A stretch of DNA of 61,945 nt from Ga0077536 sp943370145 (lineage in GTDB: Bacteria > Pseudomonadota > Gammaproteobacteria > Ga0077536), in contig CALRPY020000025.1 of the NCBI GenBank assembly GCA_943370145.1, positions 1 through 61,945 of the forward strand. The letters run 5' to 3'. Positions 8,726 through 16,980 of this stretch are shown here, one piece after another. Every line of letters begins with the position of its first letter. The stretch's first letter is position 1. The notes under the pieces are model-generated. The model did not search any database. It was not told the origin of the DNA and saw only the letters and a list, made by a program, of their open reading frames with translations. The translations under genes and the position numbers were made by a program.

Positions 8726-9592
8726 TCAGCCGGTCACGATCCGCATCGAGAAGTCGGTTGCCCTGACGTGCTTCGTCAGGGAGCCGACCGAGATGAAATC
8801 AACGCCCGTCGCGCCGACGGCCGGCAGGTCCGCGAGTTCGAAGCCGCCCGACGCCTCCAGCTTCAGGCGCCCCGCCGCCAGCGCGACCGCCTCGCGCATC
8901 ATCGGCGGCGTGAAGTTGTCCAGCAGCAGCATGTCGGCGCCGGCCGCGATCGCCTCTTCGATCTGGTCGAGTCGTTCGACCTCGACCTCGACCGGGATCG
9001 TCGTGCCGCTCGCGCGCATGGCGCGTATGGCGGCGCCGACCGAGCCGGCCGCGGCAATATGGTTCTCCTTGATCAGCACGCCGTCGTAGAGGCCGGCCCG
9101 GTGGTTGTAACCGCCGGCACAGCGCACCGCGTACTTCTGCGCGCGACGCAGGCCGGGGATGGTCTTGCGGGTGTCGAGCAGGCGGGTGTTCGAACCGGCA
9201 AGCGCCTGCACGTAGGCGCGGGCGGCGGTCGCCGTGCCGGACAGGGTCTGCAGGAAATTGAGGGCGGTGCGCTCGCCGGTGACGATGGAGCGGGCCGGCC
9301 CGCGCAGCGTGCAGACCAGCGCGTCGGGCGCGAGCGCCGCACCGTCGTCCTGTTGCCAGGCGATGGCCACGCGCGGGTCCAGCTGCCTGAACACTTCGTC
9401 GAACCACGGGCGCCCGCACTGCACGGCGGCCTCGCGGGTGATGACCGTGGCGGTGGCCTCGGCCGCGGCGTCGATGAGCCGGGCGGTGGCGTCGCCGCTG
9501 CCGAGGTCCTCGGCGAGCGCCGCGCGGACATTCGAGTCGAGATCCGCGAGGTAGTCGATGACCGTTTCGCTGCGGTCGAAGGGGCGTTTCAT
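8726..9592 (-). CDS. nadC: Nicotinate-nucleotide pyrophosphorylase (carboxylating)
   Basis: NadC converts quinolinate and PRPP to nicotinate mononucleotide in NAD synthesis. At 288 residues it is of normal length. Recognised blocks are GERTALNFLQTLSGTAT, the substrate-binding TRKTIPGLRRAQKYAV and GGYNHRAGLYDGVLIKENH, and the barrel segments VEVEVERLDQIEEAI and LLLDNFTP. It is convergent with the fchA-like gene (14-base gap) and divergent from egtD. No nadA or nadB is adjacent. Confidence 0.95.
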   Translation of the reverse strand: MKRPFDRSETVIDYLADLDSNVRAALAEDLGSGDATARLIDAAAEATATVITREAAVQCGRPWFDEVFRQLDPRVAIAWQQDDGAALAPDALVCTLRGPARSIVTGERTALNFLQTLSGTATAARAYVQALAGSNTRLLDTRKTIPGLRRAQKYAVRCAGGYNHRAGLYDGVLIKENHIAAAGSVGAAIRAMRASGTTIPVEVEVERLDQIEEAIAAGADMLLLDNFTPPMMREAVALAAGRLKLEASGGFELADLPAVGATGVDFISVGSLTKHVRATDFSMRIVTG

Positions 9593-9706
9593 GTCGGGCC
9601 TTTCGTGCCGGGATGGCGGCCATGCGCCCGCGTGGGGTGCGGTGGCCGGGAAGGGATTTCGATAGTGTTATTATGACCGGCCGGCATGATTTCGGAGAAC
9701 CCGCTG

Positions 9707-10687
9707 ATGAGGATGCCGCCCGTTCCGCTGAAGGTCGAGCCTTCGCGCGCAGTGCGCTCAATCGAGGAGGATGTCCTTGACGGGCTTTTCGAGCCGCCGC
9801 GCCAACTGCCCCCCAAGTATTTCTACGACGCGCACGGTTCACGCCTGTTCGACGAGATCTGCCGCACCGAGGAGTACTACCCGACGCGTGCGGAGACCGC
9901 GCTGCTGGAGCGGCACGCGGGCGAGATCATCGTCCTGGCGCGGCCGACGAGCCTCGTCGAGCTCGGCAGCGGCGTCGGCGCCAAGGCGAGCCTCCTGTTG
10001 CGCGCCTGCGAGCAGCATGATGTCCAGGCCAGCTATGTGCCCTTCGATGTCTGCGCCGACGTGCTGACCGAGAGCGGGCTCGCGCTGCAGCGGCAGTTTC
10101 CCTGGCTCGCCGTCGAGCCGCTGGTCGGCGACTTCACCGCCGGCCTCGACAACGTGCCGCTGCGCGAGGGGCGCCGGTTGCTGATGTTCCTGGGCGGCAC
10201 GATCGGCAATTTCGACGATGCCGAAGCGAGCGCCTTCCTCGCCGAAATCCACGCCCTGATGAACGATGCCGATCACCTCCTGCTGGGCGTGGATCGCGTC
10301 AAGGCGCCGGAGATCCTGCACGCCGCCTACAACGATGGACGCGGTGTCACCGCCCAGTTCAACCTGAACGTGCTGTCGGTGCTGAACGCCGAACTCGGCT
10401 GCGATTTCGATCTTGCCAAGTTCGAGCATCGCGCCTGCTACAACGCGGCCGCGGAACGCATCGAGATGTACCTCGACAGCGTCGTCGACCAGCAGGTCGG
10501 CTTCGGCAAGCTGGGTCGCACATTGCAGCTGCGCGCCGGTGAATCGATCATGACCGAGATCAGCCGCAAGTATTCGGCCGAGGGTCTGCACGCGTTGCTG
10601 GCGCGGGCTGGCTTCTCCCTCGTGCGGCACTTCGAGTCGGGGCATCCGCTGTTCTCACTGGTGCTCGCGCGTCGCGCGCGCGGTTGA
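9707..10687 (+). CDS. egtD: L-histidine N-alpha-methyltransferase EgtD
   Basis: EgtD trimethylates histidine to hercynine with three SAM, the first step of ergothioneine synthesis. The 326-residue product shows PPKYFYDAHGSRLFDEIC and EYYPTRAE, the SAM-binding ELGSGVGAKASLLL, and GGTIGNFDDAEASAFLAEI, all typical of the family (about 320 residues). The start at 9707 is favoured because GGAG lies nine bases upstream; an ATG at 9686 would add seven residues. No egtB-like sulfoxide synthase is found beside it, so the pathway is either split or the product is hercynine. The next gene, ampD, follows after seven bases. Confidence 0.92.
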   Translation: MRMPPVPLKVEPSRAVRSIEEDVLDGLFEPPRQLPPKYFYDAHGSRLFDEICRTEEYYPTRAETALLERHAGEIIVLARPTSLVELGSGVGAKASLLLRACEQHDVQASYVPFDVCADVLTESGLALQRQFPWLAVEPLVGDFTAGLDNVPLREGRRLLMFLGGTIGNFDDAEASAFLAEIHALMNDADHLLLGVDRVKAPEILHAAYNDGRGVTAQFNLNVLSVLNAELGCDFDLAKFEHRACYNAAAERIEMYLDSVVDQQVGFGKLGRTLQLRAGESIMTEISRKYSAEGLHALLARAGFSLVRHFESGHPLFSLVLARRARG

Positions 10688-10694
10688 GCCCGCA

Positions 10695-11264
10695 ATGCCG
10701 GAGTCCAGCGGCGCGGGGGCGGTCGAGGGCTGGCTGCCCGGCCTGCGCCGCGTGCCGTCGCCGAATTTCGATGCACGCCCGCCTGGCATCGTCATCGACC
10801 TGCTGGTGATCCATGCGATCAGCCTGCCGCCACGGCGCTATGGCGGTTCCTGGATCGAGGACCTGTTCCTCAATCGCCTCGACACCGCCGCCGATCCGTA
10901 CTTCGCGGGCCTTGCCGGCCTGCGCGTGTCAGCGCATTTTCTCGTGCGCCGTGGCGGTGAGTCCCTGCAGTTCGTGTCCATCGCCGACCGTGCGTGGCAC
11001 GCCGGGGTGTCACGTTTCCGCGGGCGCAGCGCCTGCAACGACTTCTCGGTCGGGATCGAACTCGAGGGCTGCGACGAGGATCCTTTCACCGACGCGCAAT
11101 ACGCGGCGCTGGACACGCTGACGCGGCGCCTGCTGCTGGCCTGCCCGGGCATCACCCCGGACAGCATCGTCGGCCATGCCGACATTGCCCCGGAACGCCG
11201 AACCGATCCGGGTCCCTGCTTCGACTGGCCCCGCTACCGGGCCGCGCTTGGTCGGCGCGGCTGA
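10695..11264 (+). CDS. ampD: 1,6-anhydro-N-acetylmuramyl-L-alanine amidase AmpD
   Basis: The cytoplasmic zinc amidase removes the stem peptide from anhydromuropeptides during murein recycling, and indirectly sets beta-lactamase induction in AmpR species. The 189-residue protein has the first zinc His in LLVIHAISLPP, the substrate-contacting VSAHFLVRRGGESLQFV, NDFSVGIELEGCD, and the second His plus Asp in GHADIAPERRTDPGP. It has no signal peptide, which separates it from the periplasmic AmiD. It follows egtD closely, and transcription probably continues from there. It is convergent with lpxH. Confidence 0.94.
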   Translation: MPESSGAGAVEGWLPGLRRVPSPNFDARPPGIVIDLLVIHAISLPPRRYGGSWIEDLFLNRLDTAADPYFAGLAGLRVSAHFLVRRGGESLQFVSIADRAWHAGVSRFRGRSACNDFSVGIELEGCDEDPFTDAQYAALDTLTRRLLLACPGITPDSIVGHADIAPERRTDPGPCFDWPRYRAALGRRG

Positions 11265-11268
11265 AGGG

Positions 11269-11357
11269 CCGGGCGCGAATCCTCCGCCTTCATACTGCCG
11301 AGGCGGGGCGCCGACGCCGACGGTGGCGCGGAATGCGTGAGCGTTATTCGCGCCCGG
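11269..11357. repeat. Inverted repeat between convergent ampD and lpxH
   Basis: Two perfect 12-nt complementary arms, CCGGGCGCGAAT at 11269-11280 and ATTCGCGCCCGG at 11346-11357, are separated by 65 bases and fill the gap between the two stop codons. The position suggests a shared 3' end structure for both transcripts. There is no T-run. Confidence 0.5.
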
Positions 11358-11361
11358 TCGT

Positions 11362-12099
11362 TCAGGCCGTGGCGAGCAGCTCGGCAACGGCCTGCAGCGA
11401 ATAGCGGCCGTCATCGAACACCAGCACCTGGCCGGCCTCGTACCAGTCTCCCAGTACATGGCGGGTGGCAGGGCGGCCGTCGAGGTCGAATTGATGCGTC
11501 GCCGGACGGTGGGTGTGGCCATGGATCAGCACGTTCGCGTCGTGCTCGCGCATCGCGCGAGCGACCTCGTCCTCGCTGACATCCATGATGTCGGCGGCCT
11601 TTTCGGCCATCGAATGCTGGGTTCCTTCGCGGGTCTGGGCGGCGATCCGCCGCCGTTCGGCGAGCGGCATCGCGAGGAAGCGCTGCTGGTTCGCCGGGTC
11701 GCGCACGAAGCGCCGGAATTCCTGGTACTTCGTGTCGAGCGTGCACAGCAGGTCGCCGTGGGTCAGCAGCGCACGGTCATCGCCAAGCGCGACGACGGTG
11801 TAGTCGTCGAGCAGCTCGGCGCCCGTCTCCGCCTGGAAACCTGCGCCGAACAGGAAGTCGCGGTTGCCGCGCGCCACGCGCACGCGGCAGCCCGCGCGCT
11901 TCAGCGCCGCGAGTCGCGTGACGAGTTCGCGATGCAGGGGCGCATCGTCGTCGTCGCCCGGCCAGAACTCCACGATGTCGCCGAGCAGGTAGAGCTCGGC
12001 GCGCCAGTCCCGGACCAGGTCCAGCAGTGCGGCGAATTCGGCATTCTGGCGCGGGCGCTCCGCGCAGAGGTGGGTGTCGGAGGCGAAGACGATGCGCAT
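11362..12099 (-). CDS. lpxH: UDP-2,3-diacylglucosamine diphosphatase LpxH
   Basis: LpxH hydrolyses UDP-2,3-diacylglucosamine to lipid X in lipid A synthesis, at the inner face of the membrane. The 245-residue protein carries all calcineurin-like metal motifs: SDTHL near residue 7, GDIVEFW near 40, RGNRDFLFG near 80, THGDLLC near 115, and HGHTHRP near 195. LpxH-type conservation (GNRDF, and YQEFRRFVRDPANQQRFL in the cap) separates it from other phosphoesterases. It begins eight bases after ppiB on the same strand, the usual ppiB-lpxH pairing of proteobacteria. Presence of LpxH indicates an outer membrane with lipid A. Confidence 0.94.
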   Translation of the reverse strand: MRIVFASDTHLCAERPRQNAEFAALLDLVRDWRAELYLLGDIVEFWPGDDDDAPLHRELVTRLAALKRAGCRVRVARGNRDFLFGAGFQAETGAELLDDYTVVALGDDRALLTHGDLLCTLDTKYQEFRRFVRDPANQQRFLAMPLAERRRIAAQTREGTQHSMAEKAADIMDVSEDEVARAMREHDANVLIHGHTHRPATHQFDLDGRPATRHVLGDWYEAGQVLVFDDGRYSLQAVAELLATA

Positions 12100-12107
12100 G
12101 CGCGGCC

Positions 12108-12611
12108 TTAATCGACCTTTGCGCTGACGATTTCGATGGCCTCGACCGGCACGTCCTGCATGCCGCCGGCATTGCCGGTCGCGACGCCCTTGATCGCGTT
12201 GACGATATCCATGCCGTCCGTGACCTCGCCGAACACGCAGTAGCCCCAGCCCTGCGCGGTCTGGTTGCGGTGGTCCAGGAAATCGTTGTTCTTCACGTTG
12301 ATGAAGAACTGCGCGGTCGCGGAGTGCGGGTCGTTGGTGCGGGCCATGGCGATGGTGCCGACCTTGTTGCCGAGACCGTTGCTCGCCTCGTTCTGGATTG
12401 GGGCGCGGGTCTGCTTCTGGCGCATGCTCTTCTCGAGCCCGCCGCCCTGGATCATGAAATTGTCGATGACGCGGTGGAAGATGGTGCCGTCGTAGAAGCC
12501 GTCCTTCACGTACTGGACGAAGTTGGCGACGGTCGCCGGCGCCTTGTCGTCGAAAAGTTCAAGGCTGATGTTTCCTTTGCTGGTTTCCAGCGTGACGCGC
12601 GTTCCGGCCAT
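12108..12611 (-). CDS. ppiB: Peptidyl-prolyl cis-trans isomerase B (cyclophilin)
   Basis: This is a cytoplasmic single-domain cyclophilin of 167 residues without a signal peptide. Active-site blocks are visible: FHRVIDNFMIQGG (catalytic Arg and Phe), MARTNDPHSATAQFFINVKNN, and the loop WGYCVFGEVTDGMDIV. It is the first gene of the ppiB-lpxH pair. The plain N-terminus places it with PpiB rather than the periplasmic PpiA. Confidence 0.95.
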   Translation of the reverse strand: MAGTRVTLETSKGNISLELFDDKAPATVANFVQYVKDGFYDGTIFHRVIDNFMIQGGGLEKSMRQKQTRAPIQNEASNGLGNKVGTIAMARTNDPHSATAQFFINVKNNDFLDHRNQTAQGWGYCVFGEVTDGMDIVNAIKGVATGNAGGMQDVPVEAIEIVSAKVD

Positions 12612-12738
12612 GGGTCTGGTCCTCTGTTTGGATTCGATGAGGCGGGCGGCCGGCAGGGCGCGCCCACGAAAACGGGCATGGTGCGCGACGCGCAGGGCCG
12701 TCGCAAGCAGTCAGCTGGACGGGATGGCCGCGGATGCG

Positions 12739-12767
12739 TTGATTCCGGCCTCGTCGGTGCGTATCAT
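12739..12767 (+). promoter_or_regulatory. Sigma-70-type promoter for the tRNA-Pro cluster
   Basis: TTGATT (12739-12744) and TATCAT (12762-12767) are separated by exactly 17 bases, and a GC-rich discriminator follows. The tRNA-Pro 5' end lies about 40 bases downstream. A GC-rich discriminator is typical of stable-RNA promoters under stringent control. Confidence 0.55.
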
Positions 12768-12806
12768 CCCGCCTCTCGCGAAGATTCGACCGTTTGGCCG
12801 CGGACT

Positions 12807-12883
<77 letters not shown>

Positions 12884-12916
12884 ACACGGTGTTCGTTCCT
12901 GATCAAGGCTTTGTCG

Positions 12917-12993
12917 GCGCCTGTAGCTCATCTGGATAGAGCATCGGCCTTCTAAGCCGAGGGTAGCAGGTTCGAGTCCTGCCAGGCGCGCCA
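12917..12993 (+). tRNA. tRNA-Arg (anticodon TCT)
   Basis: Acceptor arms GCGCCTG and CAGGCGC, discriminator G and an encoded CCA are present; the anticodon stem TCGGC/GCCGA encloses loop CTTCTAA. It reads AGA and AGG codons. Confidence 0.95.
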
Positions 12994-13057
12994 ACATCGC
13001 CTGGTGAGGCCGGCGGACGGAGACGAGTCGGGTGCGAAACTGGCAGTCGGAAACGAT

Positions 13058-13134
13058 GGCGGGCGTAGCTCAGTTGGTAGAGCACAGGTTTGTGGCACCT
13101 GGTGTCGTGGGTTCGATCCCCATCGCTCGCCCCA
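13058..13134 (+). tRNA. tRNA-His (anticodon GTG)
   Basis: The acceptor stem GCGGGCG/CGCTCGC has the extra G at position -1 (13058) opposite discriminator C73, the hallmark of histidine tRNA, with encoded CCA. The anticodon loop is TTGTGGC. Confidence 0.95.
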
Positions 13135-13155
13135 TCCGTCTGCGGGACTCATGCA

Positions 13156-13231
<76 letters not shown>

Positions 13232-13478
13232 AACCCTTCGAAACTCCCGCACGCCCCGCAGTCCCGCTGGACCACGCGCACGGGCAAGCACCTGCCTGGG
13301 CACGACACTCGCGCGATCACGCTGTTCCAGCGTTCCCGGCCTGGCGCCGTTGCTGGCCTGCGCGATTGCGGGCTGAACGTCGCACAGGCATTCGGCGCAC
13401 GCCGCTTATCGACCCCACCGCCCGTCCATGCGCCGTTCCGCGCGGCGGCTTCGCGTCGGCGACTGCCGGGCGCGCGGC

Positions 13479-14528
13479 CTATTCCGACAGGGCCATGTTG
13501 GCGGCCGTGCGGGCGCCCGGAGGCCCCCCGACGCCCGGTTGGGGACCGGCGGTCGCGGCGGCCAGCCGCCGCCTCAGTTCGGCAATCTCCGCCGCGGCCA
13601 GCGCGTCGCGTGCCGCAACCTCGGCGAGCAGCGCCGCGCGCTCGGCCTGCCAGCGCGCTTCGCTTTCGGCCACGCGCCGGGCGAACTGCGCCTCCAGCGC
13701 CCGTTCACGCAGTTCGAGTTCGTGACTGCCGTGGCCGGTCGTCGTGGCGGGCGCCGGTGTTCGCGGACGGAGGGGGCAGACGGTCGGTGGCGCCGCCAGG
13801 AAGCAGGCCGAGAGCCCGAACTCGGCGAGGAGGTAGCAGCCGAGTTCAGCGGTGGCGCGATCCGCGCCATACACCACGTAATGCGTCTGCGCCTGCAGGG
13901 TCCCGCGCTTGAGGCGCAGCAGTGAAATCGGCACGTGGAGCACGCCGGGCAAGACGCCTTCGACGAAGATGTCGTCCTCGCGCAGGTCCAGCCAGCGTGC
14001 ACCCTGCGCTATCCGCGCTTCCGCCTCCTCGAGCGTGACCTCGGCGACGAGGTGGGGGCGGATGAGGCTTGCGAAGTCTTCGTTGCTGACGCGCATCAGG
14101 ACGCCGTTGCTCAACATCCTGACCATGGCGCTGCGGGGTGCGCCGAGCATCAGTGCGCCTTCGCCAAAGGCATCGCCGGGGAATTTCATCGACAGGCGGT
14201 AGCTGCGGCCGCCGGCCCCGGTGCGGCAGACTTCGGCGTGGCCGGATTTGACGATGTAGTAACCATCCGCCGGCCGGTCCTGCTCGAATACGACCTGGCC
14301 CTGCTCGACCGGCAGTTCCTGCAACCTGCCCAACAGCGCCTGCAGCGCCAGTGGAGGCACGCGCGCAAGGACGCCGCGACTGAGCGCGCGTTCGAGCCCG
14401 TCCATCTGTTCCCAGCAATCGAGGAAATGCACTTCCTCCCCGCCGGTCGGCTGGCGTCCGGGCGGGATCCGGGCGGCGCGGGCCGTGGAATCGCGAGCCT
14501 GCGCGGGTAGACCTGTGTCGGTGCTCAT
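13479..14528 (-). CDS. Cyclic-nucleotide-binding domain plus degenerate rhodanese domain plus coiled coil
   Basis: The 349-residue protein has three parts. Residues about 45-165 form a CRP/cNMP-binding-like beta roll (PVEQGQVVFEQDRPADGYYIV, FPGDAFGEGALMLGAPRSAMV with the GE-RS cassette). Residues about 165-250 resemble a rhodanese domain (WLDLREDDIFVEGVLPGVLH, then THYVVYGADRATAELGCYLL). The rest is an Ala, Glu and Arg-rich coiled coil ending in low complexity. No helix-turn-helix is visible, so it is not an ordinary CRP regulator. The usual rhodanese active-loop cysteine position is occupied by Gly (VVYGAD), so sulfur transfer is unlikely. A signal-sensing adaptor role is a guess. Confidence 0.75.
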   Translation of the reverse strand: MSTDTGLPAQARDSTARAARIPPGRQPTGGEEVHFLDCWEQMDGLERALSRGVLARVPPLALQALLGRLQELPVEQGQVVFEQDRPADGYYIVKSGHAEVCRTGAGGRSYRLSMKFPGDAFGEGALMLGAPRSAMVRMLSNGVLMRVSNEDFASLIRPHLVAEVTLEEAEARIAQGARWLDLREDDIFVEGVLPGVLHVPISLLRLKRGTLQAQTHYVVYGADRATAELGCYLLAEFGLSACFLAAPPTVCPLRPRTPAPATTTGHGSHELELRERALEAQFARRVAESEARWQAERAALLAEVAARDALAAAEIAELRRRLAAATAGPQPGVGGPPGARTAANMALSE

Positions 14529-14632
14529 CGTGTTCGTTCCTGTCTGGCGCGAAGCGGAGGCGTTGCGCTTACTGTCGACACAGACTAGCCGCCCTCGAGC
14601 GCCCGAACCGGAACCAATCCCCGACTGCGGGC

Positions 14633-14668
14633 GTGTGGATCATTTGTTCACACGAATACGTGATTCGT
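14633..14668. promoter_or_regulatory. Overlapping inverted repeats in a divergent promoter region
   Basis: The 286-base gap between the starts at 14528 (minus) and 14815 (plus) contains GTGTG (14633-14637) facing CACAC (14649-14653), then ACGAAT (14652-14657) facing ATTCGT (14663-14668). They could be operator half-sites. The spacing of the first pair is too wide for a standard CRP site. Nothing else was recognised in this gap. Confidence 0.3.
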
Positions 14669-14814
14669 CTCACAGTGTGGCGGGCAGGGGAAAGTCACCC
14701 ACTTGCGCCTGCGTCGGCGCTTCATGGGGTGAGGTCCGTCAATATCCCAGGGCGCCGTGCTCCGTATAGTGTCATCCGCTGCCGAACCTCGACCCCCAAC
14801 CCGCCAGGTACAGC

Positions 14815-15789
14815 ATGAAGCTAGCCGATCTGGATGCCGCGGAACGTATGCGCCTGACCGAACTCGAGGCGCGTATCGGTCGCGTGCACCTGGGACAGCG
14901 GCTCGGGCTCGAAGGCGACCACGAGGCGCGCGTCTTTCGCAGGGGCACCCACTTCTTCCATCTGGAGAACTGGTATTCCGCGCATTCGCTGATGCGGTTC
15001 GCGCTGCGGGCTGCCGGTGTGCACGGCCGTGGGCTGCGCAACGCGCTGCGCATCCAGCTGCGCCACAACAGCGTCGCGCTGCGACGCCTCCCGTCCGCAT
15101 TCGAGTCCTACACGCTCCTGCACCTGAGCGATCTGCATCTCGACATGAATGCCGCGCTGGTCGGTGCGCTGACGGAACGCATCAGCGGCCTCGAATACGA
15201 CGCCTGCGTGATGACAGGCGACTTCCGCTATCGCACCTTCGGCCCGCTCGCGCCGTCGATGGCGGCGCTGGCCCGCCTGGTGCCGCATCTCAAGGGACCG
15301 GCCTACGCCGTCCTGGGCAACCACGACAGCATCCGGATGGTGCCGCACATCGAGGATCTCGGAATCCGTGTGCTGCTCAACGAGTGCGTGGCCGTGACGC
15401 GGGGGACCGCCTCGCTGTACCTCGCGGGCATCGACGATGCGCACTACTTCCGGACCCACAGCCTGCACAAGGCCGCGCACGAGATCCCCCGCGAAGCCTG
15501 CGCGGTCCTCCTTTCGCATACGCCGGAACCCTACCGCCATGCGGCGCATGCGGAGTTCAGTCTCATGCTGTCCGGCCACACGCACGGCGGCCAGATCTGC
15601 CTGCCCGGCGGCATCCCGGTGCTGACGGACTGCGACGCGCCGCGTGCGTACGCGCGTGGGCCATGGCGCTATCACGAACTCGTCGGGTACACCTCGGTGG
15701 GTTGCGGCTCGTCGATCGTCGACGTGCGCCTCAACTGCCTGCCGGAAGTGACCCTGCATCGCCTGCACCGGGAGATCGTGCGTCAGTAG
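14815..15789 (+). CDS. YkuE-like calcineurin-family metallophosphoesterase
   Basis: The 324-residue protein has a basic N-terminal part of about 95 residues without a clear signal peptide, followed by a complete binuclear-metal phosphoesterase domain: LLHLSDLHLDMN near residue 105, MTGDFRYR near 135, VLGNHDS near 170, LLSHTPEPYRHA near 235, and LSGHTHGGQICLPGG near 255. The HTHGGQ form is typical of YkuE-type phosphodiesterases, some of which act on lipids or UDP-sugars. Its 3' end overlaps the convergent CarS-like gene by seven bases. Neighbouring lipid genes suggest a phospholipid-related substrate, but this is inference. Confidence 0.85.
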   Translation: MKLADLDAAERMRLTELEARIGRVHLGQRLGLEGDHEARVFRRGTHFFHLENWYSAHSLMRFALRAAGVHGRGLRNALRIQLRHNSVALRRLPSAFESYTLLHLSDLHLDMNAALVGALTERISGLEYDACVMTGDFRYRTFGPLAPSMAALARLVPHLKGPAYAVLGNHDSIRMVPHIEDLGIRVLLNECVAVTRGTASLYLAGIDDAHYFRTHSLHKAAHEIPREACAVLLSHTPEPYRHAAHAEFSLMLSGHTHGGQICLPGGIPVLTDCDAPRAYARGPWRYHELVGYTSVGCGSSIVDVRLNCLPEVTLHRLHREIVRQ

Positions 15790-16274
15790 GGGCGTTCACG
15801 GATGCCGAGCCGGAAGAGCAGGCGCGCGACAGGCAGTTCCAACGCATAGAAGGCGAGCGTCACGGCCGCGATCTGCGGCAGCGACAGCGCGAGCGGTCCG
15901 GCGACCACCAGCAGCGGAAGCAGCGACTCGGGGATCTGGTCGAGACCGCGGCAGCGCGCGCCGGACATGAGCCCGAGGCGGCGCTTGACGAAACTTGCGA
16001 GCGCATCGCCAAGCATGGCCGACAGCCCCATCCGCGCCCCGAGTGCCGGGCTGATGCCCAGCACCGGCGCCGCGCATGCGGTCGCGAGGGTGGCGACAAC
16101 CAGTCCGCGCAGCGTCTTGCCGCTGCCGAGCAGAGGCCGGCCGTCGATGAATCGGCGGTTGCCATCGAGCGGCCAGCCCCAGCGGCTGCCGAGCAGGCGA
16201 CGGGCGAGTATCGGGGCGCCGTTGGCGACGCCCAGCAACAGCAGCAGCTTCAGTGCGGTATGGATTTGATCCAT
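15783..16274 (-). CDS. CarS-like (DUF46) CDP-lipid synthase homologue
   Basis: This 163-residue membrane protein has about five hydrophobic segments and matches the DUF46/CarS family: NGAPILARRLLG near the N-terminus, then the characteristic loop DGNRRFIDGRPLLGSGKTLRG, and later MLGDALASFVKRRLG. Archaeal CarS transfers CMP from CTP to digeranylgeranylglyceryl phosphate, and it is related to bacterial CdsA. Bacterial members are common but their lipid is rarely known. The gene lies just downstream of a CDP-alcohol phosphatidyltransferase, which would use a CDP-activated lipid, so the two may make and use one intermediate. Confidence 0.8.
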   Translation of the reverse strand: MDQIHTALKLLLLLGVANGAPILARRLLGSRWGWPLDGNRRFIDGRPLLGSGKTLRGLVVATLATACAAPVLGISPALGARMGLSAMLGDALASFVKRRLGLMSGARCRGLDQIPESLLPLLVVAGPLALSLPQIAAVTLAFYALELPVARLLFRLGIRERPY

Positions 16275-16311
16275 CGTTGGACGGTTTCATGGCCGCTTGA
16301 CGGCAGGGGCT

Positions 16312-16938
16312 TCAGTGCGCGCGGTCGCCGGAAGCCCTGCGTTCCGCCAGCACCTGCCAGAGTCCCCGGATGTCCGCGCGAGGCCGATCGAGCACGAGGG
16401 TGATCGCGATTTCTTCGACGGCCGCGACCGCCGCGATGACCACCGCCACGCGAAAGGGCCACGCGATCCCGCATCCGAACAGCAGCAGAACCCCGACGGC
16501 CATGCTGCCGGCGGCCAGCTTGGCGAGCCACACATGATAGCCGGAGGCCTGGCGAAACTTCGCGTACCCGACCGCGGCCGGCAGCACCACGCTGGCGACG
16601 CCGGCGGCGAACCACGCGGCTTCCCGCGAGACGAGGGCCGGCCACACCAGCCAGCCGGCTAGCGGAATACCCAGGTAGAACGTGAAGTCCGCGATGCTGT
16701 CCAGGCGCGCGCTGAATGCGGACGTGCTGCGCAGCCAGCGCGCCAATGCGCCGTCAATCAGATCGGTGAAGAAGCAGAACGCCATGAGGCCCAGCACGAG
16801 CCCGGCCTCCCCCGCGGCGTAGGCGACCGTCACCATCACCGGCGCGAGCGTCAGCCGCAGCAGCGTGATGAGATTGGGCAGCCTGCGCATGATCCCCAGC
16901 GGGCGCCGCGCTTCGGGCCTGGACTCGGCGTCGGTCAA
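16312..16938 (-). CDS. CDP-alcohol phosphatidyltransferase family protein
   Basis: The 208-residue, multi-helix membrane enzyme belongs to the PgsA-like family that moves a phosphatidyl group from a CDP-lipid to an alcohol. The active-site signature is at residues about 65-85: D-L-I-D-G-A-L-A-R, eight residues, then S-A-R-L-D-S-I-A-D. All four aspartates of the canonical pattern are present, but the usual glycine before the third Asp is Ser here. LPNLITLLRLTLAPVMV near the start is typical. It is followed by the CarS-like gene on the same strand after 37 bases. The alcohol acceptor is unknown; a housekeeping PgsA is unlikely given the changed motif and context. Confidence 0.82.
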   Translation of the reverse strand: MTDAESRPEARRPLGIMRRLPNLITLLRLTLAPVMVTVAYAAGEAGLVLGLMAFCFFTDLIDGALARWLRSTSAFSARLDSIADFTFYLGIPLAGWLVWPALVSREAAWFAAGVASVVLPAAVGYAKFRQASGYHVWLAKLAAGSMAVGVLLLFGCGIAWPFRVAVVIAAVAAVEEIAITLVLDRPRADIRGLWQVLAERRASGDRAH

Positions 16939-16980
16939 ACGAAACTTCCGGACGGTGCGTGACCTGCCGCCGGGCAGGGC

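Noticed and set aside
14633..14653. CRP binding site before the CRP-like gene
   Set aside because: The GTGTG and CACAC half-sites are spaced too far apart for TGTGA-N6-TCACA; it was kept only as a generic inverted repeat.
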